Assembly: GCF_001612965.1 (NCBI RefSeq) | Contig: NZ_BDBL01000024.1 | Coordinates: forward strand, 1 to 64,000 | DNA length: 64,000 bases | Direction: 5' to 3' | Source: Nocardia kruczakiae NBRC 101016 | GTDB taxonomy: Bacteria; Actinomycetota; Actinomycetes; Mycobacteriales; Mycobacteriaceae | The notes under the pieces: generated by a model | What the model was told of the DNA's origin: nothing | What the model saw: only the letters and a program-made list of their open reading frames with translations | Database searches by the model: none | Part shown: piece after piece, positions 28,865 to 37,503 of the stretch | Position numbering within the stretch: the first letter of the stretch is position 1 | Layout of the letters: each line of letters starts with the position of its first letter | Translations under genes and position numbers: made by a program

Positions 28865-29659
28865 TCAGTCGCGCAGCGCCTTCTCGCGCAGCTGTTTGAG
28901 CGTTCTGGTCAGAATCCGCGATACCTGCATCTGGGAACACCCGAGTTCCCGCGCGATCTGTTCCTGCGTCATCCCGCCGAAGAAACGCATGGTCAGCACG
29001 TACCGCTCCTTCTCCGGCAGGGCGTCGATGAGCGGCTTCACCGTCAGAGTGTCGTCGATCGAGCCGAAGGTCGGATCCACGTCGCCCAGCGTGTCGAGGA
29101 TCGCATTCCCGCGGCTGTCGTCCTCCGAGGTCGGCGTGTCCAGCGATTGGGTCTGGTAGGCGTTGCGGGCGATCAGCGCCTGCGTCACCTCGCCCAGATC
29201 GGCGTCCATCTCCTCGGCGATCTCCCGCGCCCGCGGCATCCGGCCCAGCCGTTGCGACAGCGTCTCGACGGTCGGTCCCAGCGCGGTCTGGATCTCCTTG
29301 ATCCGCCGGGGCACGCGCAGGGCCCAGGTGTGATCGCGGAAGTGGCGGCGCACCTCGCCCATCACCGTCGGCACCGCGAAGGCGAGGAACGGCGAGCCCT
29401 GCGTGGGATCGAACCGGTCGACGGCCGCGACCAGGCCGACCCGGGCGATCTGCAGGAGATCCTCGAAGTTCTCGCCGCGCCCGCTGAACTTGCGCGCGAT
29501 GTGCTCGGCCAGCGGCAGACACCGGTTGATGATTCGCTCGCGCAGCCGGTCGTACTCCGGATCGTCGGCGGACAGTGCGGCGAGCTCGACGAACAGCGGT
29601 GCGACGTCGTCGTAGCCGTCGGGATGGCGCGCGGTGCCCGAACCGTGCTCAGTCGACAT
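28865..29659 (-). CDS. sigF: Sigma factor F (SigB/SigF/SigG family)
   Basis: The 264-residue alternative sigma factor has region 2 (ARKFSGRGENFEDLLQIARVG, in parts, and VDRFDPTQGSPFLAFAVPTVMGEVRRHFRD), region 3 (RLGRMPRAREIAEEM) and region 4 HTH (MTQEQIARELGCSQMQVSRIL). It directs RNA polymerase to general stress genes. The start lies inside the end of the usfX-like gene; ATG at 29659 has GGCGGA before it, but GTG at 29671 is also possible. The anti-sigma/sigma overlap is as in Mtb usfX-sigF. Confidence 0.92.
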   Translation of the reverse strand: MSTEHGSGTARHPDGYDDVAPLFVELAALSADDPEYDRLRERIINRCLPLAEHIARKFSGRGENFEDLLQIARVGLVAAVDRFDPTQGSPFLAFAVPTVMGEVRRHFRDHTWALRVPRRIKEIQTALGPTVETLSQRLGRMPRAREIAEEMDADLGEVTQALIARNAYQTQSLDTPTSEDDSRGNAILDTLGDVDPTFGSIDDTLTVKPLIDALPEKERYVLTMRFFGGMTQEQIARELGCSQMQVSRILTRTLKQLREKALRD

Positions 29660-30083
29660 CGGTTCCGCCACGTGCCCAGCGGAACTCGACGACGGTCGGG
29701 TGCCCGCCCACGGATGCGTCGTAGTCCGAACTCTCGGTCTTCACCCACTGGGTCAGCGTCGAGACGATATGCCAGCCGAAACTGTTGGTGTCCGGGCCGC
29801 CGGCGGTCGTGGTGACGGCGGATACGCGCACGTCCATGGTGGTGTCGGTCGCGCTGAAGGTGCAATCGATCACCGATTCGGCGGCCGCGTCCACGATCAG
29901 TGCGCTGACCACCTCGTCGACGGCCAGACGGATATCGGTGGCCTCGTCGATACCGAAATCGGCGACCAGAGCGACGGTTTCGGTCAATGCCCGGACCATC
30001 ATCAATTGCGCCGCGTCGGCCGGCACCTGGAATCCGACCGCAGTGGTCCCCGCGTCCGGGGACACTTTCTCGACCATGCCCAT
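29649..30083 (-). CDS. usfX: Anti-sigma F factor, UsfX/RsbW-like
   Basis: The 144-residue protein resembles Mtb UsfX (Rv3287c), encoded directly before sigF: DIRLAVDEVVSALI and the C-terminal SFGWHIVSTL are typical. The usual N-box Asn is replaced (DEVVSAL where RsbW proteins have DEAxxNA), so Mg-ATP binding and kinase activity may be lost while sigma binding remains. ATG at 30083 has GGGAG six bases upstream. It overlaps sigF by 11 bases. Confidence 0.88.
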   Translation of the reverse strand: MGMVEKVSPDAGTTAVGFQVPADAAQLMMVRALTETVALVADFGIDEATDIRLAVDEVVSALIVDAAAESVIDCTFSATDTTMDVRVSAVTTTAGGPDTNSFGWHIVSTLTQWVKTESSDYDASVGGHPTVVEFRWARGGTDVD

Positions 30084-30266
30084 TCGTTGCTCCCAAATAT
30101 CGTGCCGCGAAACGATTTCACAGCGTACGCGAGCGCCCGGCGGACGCCTTCCGATCGCGGTGCCGGTCTCCGCTCGGATCTCGCCGAAACGGGTATGTTG
30201 GTCAGCGGCGAATCGTCGCCACGCCGCGGACAGCGGCGCAGATCGAAATACGCCGGAGGTATCGAA

Positions 30267-30314
30267 GTGGCGAAATGCGGTACGAATCGCCTCGCGCTGG
30301 GGTCGGCCCGATGA
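30267..30314 (+). CDS. Possible 15-residue leader peptide before the STAS gene
   Basis: GTG at 30267 has a strong ribosome site (GGAGG, seven bases before). The frame VAKCGTNRLALGSAR ends in TGA, overlapping the ATG of the STAS gene as ATGA. The STAS ATG has no ribosome site of its own, so translation may depend on this short frame. This is inferred from position only. Confidence 0.35.
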   Translation: MAKCGTNRLALGSAR

Positions 30315-30679
30315 GCGGCGAACGGGTGTCGCCGCTGCTGCGCACCGAGCAGCGCACGGAAGGTTCGGCCGTGGTCGTGACCGTGGCCGGTGAGGTGGAC
30401 ATGAACTCCGCGCCGGAGCTGCAATCGGCCCTCGACCGGGCGCTACAGGCCGAGCCCGCCGCCGTGGTGCTGGACATGACCGAGGTCGGATTCCTCGGAT
30501 CGGCCGGGCTGAGCGTGCTGCTCGCCACCTCGCAGTCCACCGCGACGGGAGGCCTGCGGGTGGTCGCGTCGCCCGCGGTGCGGCGCCCGATCGAGGTGAC
30601 CGCGCTGGACGCGTTGCTGCGGCTGTTCCCGACCGTCGCCGACGCGCTGGCCGCGCCGGAGCAGACCACCTCGGCCTGA
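30311..30679 (+). CDS. STAS-domain anti-anti-sigma factor
   Basis: The 122-residue STAS protein has VTVAGEVDMNSAPELQSAL and VVLDMTEVGFLGSAGLSVLL, where the Ser in LGSAG is the expected phosphorylation site. When dephosphorylated, such proteins bind the RsbW-type factor and free sigma. It diverges from usfX-sigF over 227 bases. ATG at 30311 is the conserved start but lacks a clear ribosome site. Confidence 0.9.
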   Translation: MSGERVSPLLRTEQRTEGSAVVVTVAGEVDMNSAPELQSALDRALQAEPAAVVLDMTEVGFLGSAGLSVLLATSQSTATGGLRVVASPAVRRPIEVTALDALLRLFPTVADALAAPEQTTSA

Positions 30680-30712
30680 TCCGGCGCCCGCCGGACGCGT
30701 TTCTCGCCGGCT

Positions 30713-31159
30713 TCATCGCTGACGTGGCAACCGGACGACCTGAACGAAGAATTCGTCGATGTGCTTGATCGCGGCGATGAATTGATCCAGGTCGACCGGT
30801 TTGGTCACATAGGCGTTCGCGTGCAGCCGATAACTGCGCAGAATGTCCTCCTCGGCCGCCGACGTGGTGAGCACCACCACCGGGATATGGCTGAGGTCCG
30901 GATCGGATTTGATCTTTTCCAGAACCTGGCGGCCGTCGTATTTCGGCAGGTTCAGATCGAGCAGGATCAGATCGGGCCGCGGCGCCTGCGCGAATTCCCC
31001 CTGCCGGTACAGGAAGTCGAGCGCCTCCTGGCCGTCGCGCGCGACGTGCAGTGTATTGCCGATCTTGTTGTCCTCGAACGCCTCCCGGGTCATCAGCTCG
31101 TCGCCGGGGTCGTCCTCCACGAGCAGGATGTCGATGGGCTGGCTCACCGGTGCGGTCAT
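30713..31159 (-). CDS. Single-domain response regulator (Rcp1-like)
   Basis: The 148-residue receiver has LLVEDDPGD (acidic pocket), phospho-acceptor Asp in LILLDLNLPKYDG, VVLTTSA and VTKPVD (Lys). There is no output domain. The sequence style LNLPKYDGRQVLEKIKSD is that of Rcp1-type regulators partnering phytochrome-like kinases. Its ATG overlaps the histidine kinase stop by four bases. Confidence 0.92.
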   Translation of the reverse strand: MTAPVSQPIDILLVEDDPGDELMTREAFEDNKIGNTLHVARDGQEALDFLYRQGEFAQAPRPDLILLDLNLPKYDGRQVLEKIKSDPDLSHIPVVVLTTSAAEEDILRSYRLHANAYVTKPVDLDQFIAAIKHIDEFFVQVVRLPRQR

Positions 31160-32769
31160 GCGTCGGCTCCTTCGGATACGAGTTCGGTGGATGCGGGTGC
31201 GGCGGCCTGCGTCGCCATCGTGAAGCAGAACCGGGCGCCACCGGTGTATTCGGTGTCGATCCACAGGTCTCCGCCGTGGTACTCGACGATCTTCTTGCAC
31301 AGCGCCAGGCCGATGCCGGTGCCGGTGTAATCCTCCCGGTTGTGCAGACGCTGGAAGATCACGAAGACCTTGTCCGCGAATTCCGGCGGAATGCCGATCC
31401 CGTTGTCGGACACGGAGAATCGCCATTGGTCCGGGTGATCGCCCGGCTCGCACTCGATGCGCACCATCGGCGTGGTTCCCGGGGTCCGGAATTTCACGGC
31501 ATTGCCGATGAGGTTCTGCCACAACATCGTCAGCAGTGTCGGCTGGCCCGCCACGTCGGGCAGTTGCTCCGGGCGCTCGACCACCGCGCCGGATTCCTCG
31601 ATCGCGCCGGACAGATTGTCCAGCGCCGAATTCAACGTCGAGTCCAAGGCGACGATCTCGTTGCCCTCGATCACCCGGCCCACGCGCGAGAAGGTCAGCA
31701 GATCGTTGATCAGCCGCTGCATCCGCTTGGCGCCGTCGACGGCGTAATCGATGTACTGCTTGGCCCGCTCGTCGAGCTGATCGCCGTAGCGCTTCTCCAG
31801 CAGCTGGCAGAACGCGGCGACCTTGCGCAGCGGCTCCTGCAGGTCGTGGGAGGCGACGTAGGCGAACTGCTCCAGCTCGGCATTCGAGCGGCGCAGCTGC
31901 ACCGTCTGGCGATCCAGATCGTCGGCCTGCTGGGCGAGCAGTTCCTCCTGGGCGCGCGAGGACCCCAGTTCGGAGACGATGCGCACGCGCATCTCCTCGA
32001 CCGCTTCGGCGACGGTTGCCAGGTCGGCCGGCCCGTGTGCCTCGATGCGATGATGGAATTCGCCGGCCGACACCCGCCGGGACGCTTCGGTGAGCTCGTC
32101 GAGCGGGCGGGCGACCAGCCGCCGGATCAGCACGGTCAGCGCCAGGCCGGTAAGCAGGATGAGGACGACCACCGCGATCAGCACACCGTCGCGCAGGGTG
32201 CGCGCGTGGTCCAGGTCGTGGCGGTCCCGGGCGATCGCGGCCGCCGAATCCGCGTTCTGCACGGCGAACTTCTTGCGTATCTCGTCGAACAGGGCCTTGC
32301 CCCGAGTGACCATGGCGGCGGATTCGGCCGGCGACACCTTGCCCGCCGCCGCGATCATCGGCTGCACGTATTCGGTGCGCCAGCGCTGCGCGGCCGCCTC
32401 GACGGCGTCCAGATCATCGAGCAGCGTGGTGTGGCCGGCGGCCACCTCACGCAACCGTGCCGCGGCGGCCGTCTGGTCGGCGACGCCCTTGTTGTAGGGC
32501 TGCAGGAATTGCTCGTCGGCCGAGATCGCGTAACCGCGCAGGCCGGTTTCCTGGTTGATCAGGGCCGCCTGCAGGCGATATGCCTCGGTCGCGGCGGGCT
32601 GGGCACGATCGAGCAGCCGGTCTTCGATGGCGTCGGTGCGGGATATCACTTGCGCGGCGGCGATCGCACCGGCGATCACCACCACGAGCATCAGGGCGAG
32701 GACCAGCTGAAACCACGTCTGCGCGGTGAGCCGGCCGACGATCCCGTCGCGGTGTCGGACGTCGTTCAC
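31156..32769 (-). CDS. Histidine kinase with CHASE3, HAMP, HisKA and HATPase domains
   Basis: The 537-residue sensor has a first TM helix (about 20-42), an outer CHASE3 domain (about 50-190, with RLQAALINQETGLRGYAIS), a second TM (about 193-217), HAMP, then HisKA with the phospho-His in YVASHDLQEPLRK, and HATPase motifs NLIGNAVKF, DNGIGI and GTGIGLALCKKIVEYHGG. It starts with GTG inside the end of the phosphatase gene (GTGA). The three-gene operon phosphatase-kinase-regulator forms a signalling unit. Confidence 0.92.
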   Translation of the reverse strand: MNDVRHRDGIVGRLTAQTWFQLVLALMLVVVIAGAIAAAQVISRTDAIEDRLLDRAQPAATEAYRLQAALINQETGLRGYAISADEQFLQPYNKGVADQTAAAARLREVAAGHTTLLDDLDAVEAAAQRWRTEYVQPMIAAAGKVSPAESAAMVTRGKALFDEIRKKFAVQNADSAAAIARDRHDLDHARTLRDGVLIAVVVLILLTGLALTVLIRRLVARPLDELTEASRRVSAGEFHHRIEAHGPADLATVAEAVEEMRVRIVSELGSSRAQEELLAQQADDLDRQTVQLRRSNAELEQFAYVASHDLQEPLRKVAAFCQLLEKRYGDQLDERAKQYIDYAVDGAKRMQRLINDLLTFSRVGRVIEGNEIVALDSTLNSALDNLSGAIEESGAVVERPEQLPDVAGQPTLLTMLWQNLIGNAVKFRTPGTTPMVRIECEPGDHPDQWRFSVSDNGIGIPPEFADKVFVIFQRLHNREDYTGTGIGLALCKKIVEYHGGDLWIDTEYTGGARFCFTMATQAAAPASTELVSEGADA

Positions 32770-34217
32770 CGGATCTGCTCACCCCCGTGCCAGCGCAGAT
32801 AGACGATCGCCAGATCGTCGTCGAGTCCGCCCGCCGGGGCGGCCGCGGATTCGACCTGACCCAGCAATTCATCGAGATAGCGTGCGGGCTGTTCGACCGA
32901 CACGCCCTTCGCCATCGCCAGCAGGCCGTCCTCACCGAGCCAGTCACCCGTGCCGGTGCGCACCTCGAACAGGCCGTCGGTGAACAACACCAGCCCGGTC
33001 CCGGCGGGAACGGTCACCTCGGTGACCGGCCAGTCCGCGCGCCCCGGCATGAAGCCCAGGGCCGGTCCGCCCGGCACCTCCAGCCATTCCGTGCCGGTCG
33101 GCGAATGGACGAGCATGCCGGGGTGACCGGCCCGGATCACCTCGACGGCACCGCGACCGGGCGGGGCGTAGAGCGTGGTGAGCGTGGCGAACGTCTGCGG
33201 GCCGGTGCGCTCGGCGACCAGCACCTCCTCCAGCAGTCGCAGCTGACGAGGTCCGGTGATACCGCTGAATACCAGTGTGCGCCAAGCCAATCGCAGGCCC
33301 ACGCCGATCGCGGCCTCGTCCGGGCCGTGACCGGCCACATCGCCGATCAGCGCGTGCACCGTACCGTCGGCCTCCTGGACGACGTCGTAGAAATCGCCGC
33401 CGAGCAGCGAATGCGCGCGACCGGGGCGATACCGGGAGACCACATCGACGATCGGCGCGCCGCGCAACAGCGGTTTGGGGAGCAGTCCGCGTTCCAGGCG
33501 CGCGTTCTCCTGGGCGCGCATGGTGCTCGCGCGCAGGGCCGCGGTGGTGCGCTCGGCCTGTTTGCGCTGAATCGCATAGCGCACGGCTCGGCCGAACCAC
33601 TCCGGCTCGACCCGGCCCTTCACCAGATAGTCCTGCGCACCGGCCGCCATCGCGGCCAGCCCGGTCTGTTCTTCGTCCAGGCCGGTCATCACCACGACAG
33701 CGACCTGATCGGTGTATTCCCGCAACCGCGCGAGCGCGTCCAGGCCGTGGGAGTCGGGCAGATTCAGATCGAGCAGCACACAGTCGGGCAGGCCCGCGGC
33801 CAGCCACGCACCCGCTTCGGCGAGTGAGCGCACATGTTCCAGGCGCACGCCGGGCGCCCCGTCGGCAACGAGTTCCTCGACCAGCAGGGCATCACCGGGG
33901 TCGTCCTCGACCAGCAGGATCGTCTGCCCGAGCGGCGACGCCGTGCCCAGCGGCGTGACGCCGTCGAGGGGTGGCCGCACGGTGGAGCCGCTGCTCGCGT
34001 CTCGAACGGATGCGGATTTCGGCCCCTCGGACGAGTGGCCCGCGGAACGGCTGGATACATCGCGAAACCGCGGGGTCTGTTCCGTCACCGCGACCGTGCG
34101 GGGCCGCGGAGCGCCGTCGATGCGACGAATGCGCACGGTGTCGGCCCGCAGCGCACCGGCTACATCGGACCGCGACGAGGGAACAGCAACCGTGCCTGGG
34201 ACGGCACGCTTCGACAA
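32766..34217 (-). CDS. Receiver-PP2C (SpoIIE/RsbU-type) phosphatase
   Basis: The 483-residue protein has a disordered N-terminus (about 1-95), a receiver domain (about 97-215: LLVEDDPGDALL, LLDLNLPDSHG, VKGR) and a C-terminal PP2C phosphatase (about 255-480: GGDFYDVV, GDVAGHGP, LFTDGLFE, DDDLAIVYL). It should dephosphorylate a STAS antagonist when its receiver is phosphorylated, activating sigma F (inference). The start is TTG at 34217 with GGAGG five bases before it, better than any internal GTG. First gene of the operon. Confidence 0.88.
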   Translation of the reverse strand: MSKRAVPGTVAVPSSRSDVAGALRADTVRIRRIDGAPRPRTVAVTEQTPRFRDVSSRSAGHSSEGPKSASVRDASSGSTVRPPLDGVTPLGTASPLGQTILLVEDDPGDALLVEELVADGAPGVRLEHVRSLAEAGAWLAAGLPDCVLLDLNLPDSHGLDALARLREYTDQVAVVVMTGLDEEQTGLAAMAAGAQDYLVKGRVEPEWFGRAVRYAIQRKQAERTTAALRASTMRAQENARLERGLLPKPLLRGAPIVDVVSRYRPGRAHSLLGGDFYDVVQEADGTVHALIGDVAGHGPDEAAIGVGLRLAWRTLVFSGITGPRQLRLLEEVLVAERTGPQTFATLTTLYAPPGRGAVEVIRAGHPGMLVHSPTGTEWLEVPGGPALGFMPGRADWPVTEVTVPAGTGLVLFTDGLFEVRTGTGDWLGEDGLLAMAKGVSVEQPARYLDELLGQVESAAAPAGGLDDDLAIVYLRWHGGEQIR

Positions 34218-34352
34218 TGCTGCCTCCGATCAACGAAGTGGCGGCCCGAGCGCACGCCGACTTGCTCAGCGGCCCGTTTTTCGACCGTGAGGCTTGCCGA
34301 TCCTATCGGACCCCGGCCGAACACGCTGCGCGCACCGGGGGGCAGGCCACGA

Positions 34353-34619
34353 TCAGGACGTCGCGTCGGCACCGGCCCGAGGCCGGAGAAGAGGCTGCTG
34401 GACAACAGTTTTCGCAACGAGAGGCGCCGCCGCGCGCAGGGCGGCGGAGGTGCGCCGAAGGCGCAATTTCGCCGTCCACACCGCGACCACCGCCGCATGC
34501 ACCGCGATGACGATCAGTGATACCGAGCCGATCACCATGAGCAACGCAACCACGACTGTCCCGGTCCTCTCGAGTTGGATGTGCTGTGTACCGACGAAAA
34601 GATGCCCCGAAACCCTCAT
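34353..34619 (-). CDS. Small membrane protein, hypothetical
   Basis: The 88-residue frame has one long hydrophobic stretch (about 20-48, VVVALLMVIGSVSLIVIAVHAAVVAVW) followed by a basic cytoplasmic tail (KLRLRR). Codon third positions are fairly GC-rich, as in real genes. No ribosome site is clear at ATG 34619. It sits between the phosphatase operon (same direction, 135 bases on) and the divergent PAS-ANTAR gene, but no function can be given. Confidence 0.45.
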   Translation of the reverse strand: MRVSGHLFVGTQHIQLERTGTVVVALLMVIGSVSLIVIAVHAAVVAVWTAKLRLRRTSAALRAAAPLVAKTVVQQPLLRPRAGADATS

Positions 34620-34704
34620 ACCAAACAGATAACGCGCGCGGGGCACGTCACATCCCGTCCGACCTGGTGTAACGACCGACCGCAACACAGCGGATACTGT
34701 GAAG

Positions 34705-35388
34705 GTGAGTACGGAACAGTCGCCGCGCGTCGCGCCGCTCGACCCCTTGACGAGCGTGCTCGGCACACAACCTTGCGATCATGTCGGCTGGTTCCGATTC
34801 TGGTTCGCCGATCAGCGCTGGGAATGGTCGGACGAGGCGGCGCAGATGTACGGGTATCCGAGCGCCGATACCGAACCCACCACCGAACTGCTCATGTCGC
34901 ACAAACACCCGGACGACCGGGAGGAACTGGCGGCCCGCATCGCGGTCTCGGTGAAAACCGGCGAGCCGATCTGCGGTCAGCACCGCATCGTCGACACCGG
35001 CGGAGACACCCACGAGATCATCGTCGTCGGCGAACAGCTCACCGGCGACGACGGCACGGTGGTCGGAGCCAGTGGATATTTCGTCGACGTCACCGAGACG
35101 ATCGCCGAGGAGCGCAACGATGCGCTGTCGGAGGTGCTGCCCGAGGTGATCGAGTCGCGCGCGGTGATCGAACAGGCCAAGGGCGCGCTGACGCTGGCCT
35201 ACGGCATCAGCCCCGAACAGGCGTTCCGCGTGCTGAGCTGGCGTTCCCAGGAGACCAACACCAAGCTGCGGGATCTGGCCGCGCAGTTCATGCGCGAGTT
35301 CCGCCGACTGAACGGCGAGAACACCGCCCTGCGCACTCGCGTCGACCATATCGTCCTGACCGCCCACCGCCTGATCCCGCACGACTGA
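34705..35388 (+). CDS. PAS-ANTAR domain regulator
   Basis: The 227-residue protein has a PAS domain (about 25-130: WFRFWFADQRWEWSDEAAQMYGYP, in parts, and GYFVDVTETI) and a C-terminal ANTAR domain (about 145-200: SRAVIEQAKGALTLAYGISPEQAFRVL), which binds RNA hairpins to prevent termination. The start may be GTG 34705 or 34699. GATACT at 34693-34698 would place a transcription start at about 34705, suggesting a leaderless message. It belongs to the local stress signalling group. Confidence 0.85.
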   Translation: MSTEQSPRVAPLDPLTSVLGTQPCDHVGWFRFWFADQRWEWSDEAAQMYGYPSADTEPTTELLMSHKHPDDREELAARIAVSVKTGEPICGQHRIVDTGGDTHEIIVVGEQLTGDDGTVVGASGYFVDVTETIAEERNDALSEVLPEVIESRAVIEQAKGALTLAYGISPEQAFRVLSWRSQETNTKLRDLAAQFMREFRRLNGENTALRTRVDHIVLTAHRLIPHD

Positions 35389-35411
35389 GCGCCGGTCGAT
35401 CTCCCGGGCGG

Positions 35412-36428
35412 TCAGGAGGCCGCTTCGGCGACGACGATCTCGCGGGTAGGGCCGGTGCCGATGGCCGTCGCGTGGGCGTCGATACGCACTTCGGTGCGGC
35501 CGCGGATGGCGCGATCACAGCGCTCGGCCAGGTCGTGGCGGTCGCTGCCCGGTTCCTCGATCGGCAGCAGGACGAGTTCGGCGACGACGCCCTTGGCGCG
35601 CAGGACGCGGCGGGCCGAGTCGATGAAGGTGTCCACGCCGACGAAGCCGGGGACCGTCGACGTCTCGCCGGTGTGGTCCAGATAACGCAGCCGGATCGGC
35701 TGTACCGGTGTGGCGGTGTCGACCGCGGCCTGGAACAGGGCGGGCCGCAGCCGGCCGTGGGCCCGGCCGCACCAGGTGGTGCCCTCGGGGAACATGCCGA
35801 CCCGCTCCCCCGCCGCCAGCCGCACCGACATCGCCGCGATCACCTCGGGCAACTGCCGCAACCGCTGCCGATCGATCGGGATCACGCGCATGAGCCGGGC
35901 CAGTTGTCCCAGCACCGGCCACGACACCAGATCACCGCGGGCGACGAAGCCCATCGGTGAGACCGCCGCCAACGCCAGCACATCGGCCCATCCCACGTGC
36001 CCGGCCACCACCAGTAGACCACGCCCGGAATCCGCCGCGGCGCCGTCGATTTCGCGCGGGCGGGTATCGGTTGCCGCGCCGTGTCCTCCGGCACCGCGTT
36101 CGTCGACGATCCGCAATCCGATTCCGCAGCAACGCAATGCGGCCCGCGCATACCACCGATGCAGCCCCGTCCGGCGGGCGGGCGGAGTCGCCACGTTGAC
36201 CACCGGAAACGCCACCAGCAACCCCACCACGCCCAGCACCCGCACCACACATCGCAGCGCACCCGCGGTATCGGGCACCGCCACACAGCCGGCCCCACAC
36301 GGACTCGCGGGCATCCACGCATGGACCGCCGGCGCATCGGCCGCTGTTGCCGCGGTTCGTTCGACCGATATCGGCGTGGCGGGCTCGAGAACAGTTGTGT
36401 CGCTTCGTAAATCCGTTGTCTCGGTCAT
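35412..36428 (-). CDS. Lysophospholipid acyltransferase, PlsC-like (Rv3026c equivalent)
   Basis: The 338-residue acyltransferase has the catalytic HX4D motif in AGHVGWAD, FVARGDLVSWP, and the FPEGTTW box, with a hydrophobic segment around 62-80. It probably transfers acyl chains to a lysolipid or an ornithine-type lipid made with the neighbouring GNAT. Its ATG overlaps the GNAT stop by four bases. The pair corresponds to Mtb Rv3026c-Rv3027c. Confidence 0.87.
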   Translation of the reverse strand: MTETTDLRSDTTVLEPATPISVERTAATAADAPAVHAWMPASPCGAGCVAVPDTAGALRCVVRVLGVVGLLVAFPVVNVATPPARRTGLHRWYARAALRCCGIGLRIVDERGAGGHGAATDTRPREIDGAAADSGRGLLVVAGHVGWADVLALAAVSPMGFVARGDLVSWPVLGQLARLMRVIPIDRQRLRQLPEVIAAMSVRLAAGERVGMFPEGTTWCGRAHGRLRPALFQAAVDTATPVQPIRLRYLDHTGETSTVPGFVGVDTFIDSARRVLRAKGVVAELVLLPIEEPGSDRHDLAERCDRAIRGRTEVRIDAHATAIGTGPTREIVVAEAAS

Positions 36429-37321
36429 CGTGTTCCTCCGCCGGTATCGCGGGCCCGCGCGGCATCGGCTTCCGATGCGCGGGCGTCTGTGCCTTCCGCC
36501 GCACGAGCGTCCATGGCTCCCGCGGCGCTCCGCAGGCGTTCCAGGTAGCGGGTGTTGATGGTTTCCAGGCCCAGGAGGGCGACGAAATCCGCGACGCCGA
36601 AATCCGGGTCGTGGGCCGGTTCACCGCAGATCTCGGCGCCCAGGCGCAGATAACCGCGCAGCAGCGGCGGAAGTTTCGGCCGGGCCGGGGCGGCCAGTTC
36701 GTCGAGGCCGCGGCCGTCGACCACGACCGGGCGGTAGGGGCGCACGCGACGGGCCGGATCGCCGGCGTGCTTGCTCAGCAACAGGTCCCGGACCGCGGCC
36801 ACGTTGGCGCCGGGCGGATCGGCGGAGGTGTCGCGCATCGGCACCGAGACGCAGCCCATCACCCAGTCGTAGCCGGTGAGCTGGATGTAGTGCAGGATTC
36901 CGGCCCACATCAGCGTCAGCACCGAGCCGTTGCGATGGTCCGGAACCACACAGGCGCGGCCCATTTCGACGATCCGGCGTCCCTCGGGATCCATGGCGCT
37001 CAGATCGAATTCGGTCGCCGTGTAGTACCCGCCGGCCGCGCTCACCTTGTCCGGCGGCAGCATCCGATAGCAGCCGACGAAGTCGCCGGAGGCCTCGTCG
37101 CGGACCAGCAGATGGTCGCAGTGCTCGTCGAACCGGTCGGCGTCCAGGCCCTCGGCGCTGAACGGAATGTCGAATCCGGGTTCGCCGGCGAACACCCGGT
37201 AGCGCAGCCGCTGCGCGGCGCGGCGATGGTCGAGATCGGAGGACACAACCAGGGAGTACTGTGGCGCCGCCACCCCTGGGCCTGTCGTGCGGGTCGGGTT
37301 CAGCACGGACGTTGGCGTCAT
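36425..37321 (-). CDS. GNAT/OlsB-like acyltransferase (Rv3027c equivalent)
   Basis: The 298-residue protein has the N-acyltransferase pattern of ornithine lipid OlsB-like proteins: AAQRLRYRVFAGEPGF, DEHCDHLLVRDEASGDFVG, YTATEFDL, EMGRACVVPDHRNG and LMWAGI. The partner PlsC-like gene overlaps its end, as in two-step ornithine lipid synthesis (OlsB then OlsA). The start is uncertain: ATG 37321 fits better with family N-termini than GTG 37408; neither has a strong ribosome site. Confidence 0.82.
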   Translation of the reverse strand: MTPTSVLNPTRTTGPGVAAPQYSLVVSSDLDHRRAAQRLRYRVFAGEPGFDIPFSAEGLDADRFDEHCDHLLVRDEASGDFVGCYRMLPPDKVSAAGGYYTATEFDLSAMDPEGRRIVEMGRACVVPDHRNGSVLTLMWAGILHYIQLTGYDWVMGCVSVPMRDTSADPPGANVAAVRDLLLSKHAGDPARRVRPYRPVVVDGRGLDELAAPARPKLPPLLRGYLRLGAEICGEPAHDPDFGVADFVALLGLETINTRYLERLRSAAGAMDARAAEGTDARASEADAARARDTGGGTR

Positions 37322-37456
37322 GGTGTCGATGAAGCCAGTCCGATTCGGCGAGGCGGCGACGTTCGAGTGTCGAGCGAATGCCAGTCCGGTGAACGAGATC
37401 CCCGTCACACCGAACGTTCACTGCGTCGTTCCCCCGAGTTGGCCCGCGCGGCGAAA

Positions 37457-37484
37457 CCGCCGCGCCGAAGCATCGGCGCGGCGG
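37457..37484 (-). terminator. Hairpin terminator after the ABC operon
   Basis: A perfect 12-base-pair stem (CCGCCGCGCCGA and complement) with an AGCA loop lies 20 bases past the permease stop, in the direction of transcription. Confidence 0.7.
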
Positions 37485-37503
37485 CAGTGAGCAGAGTAGC
37501 GGT

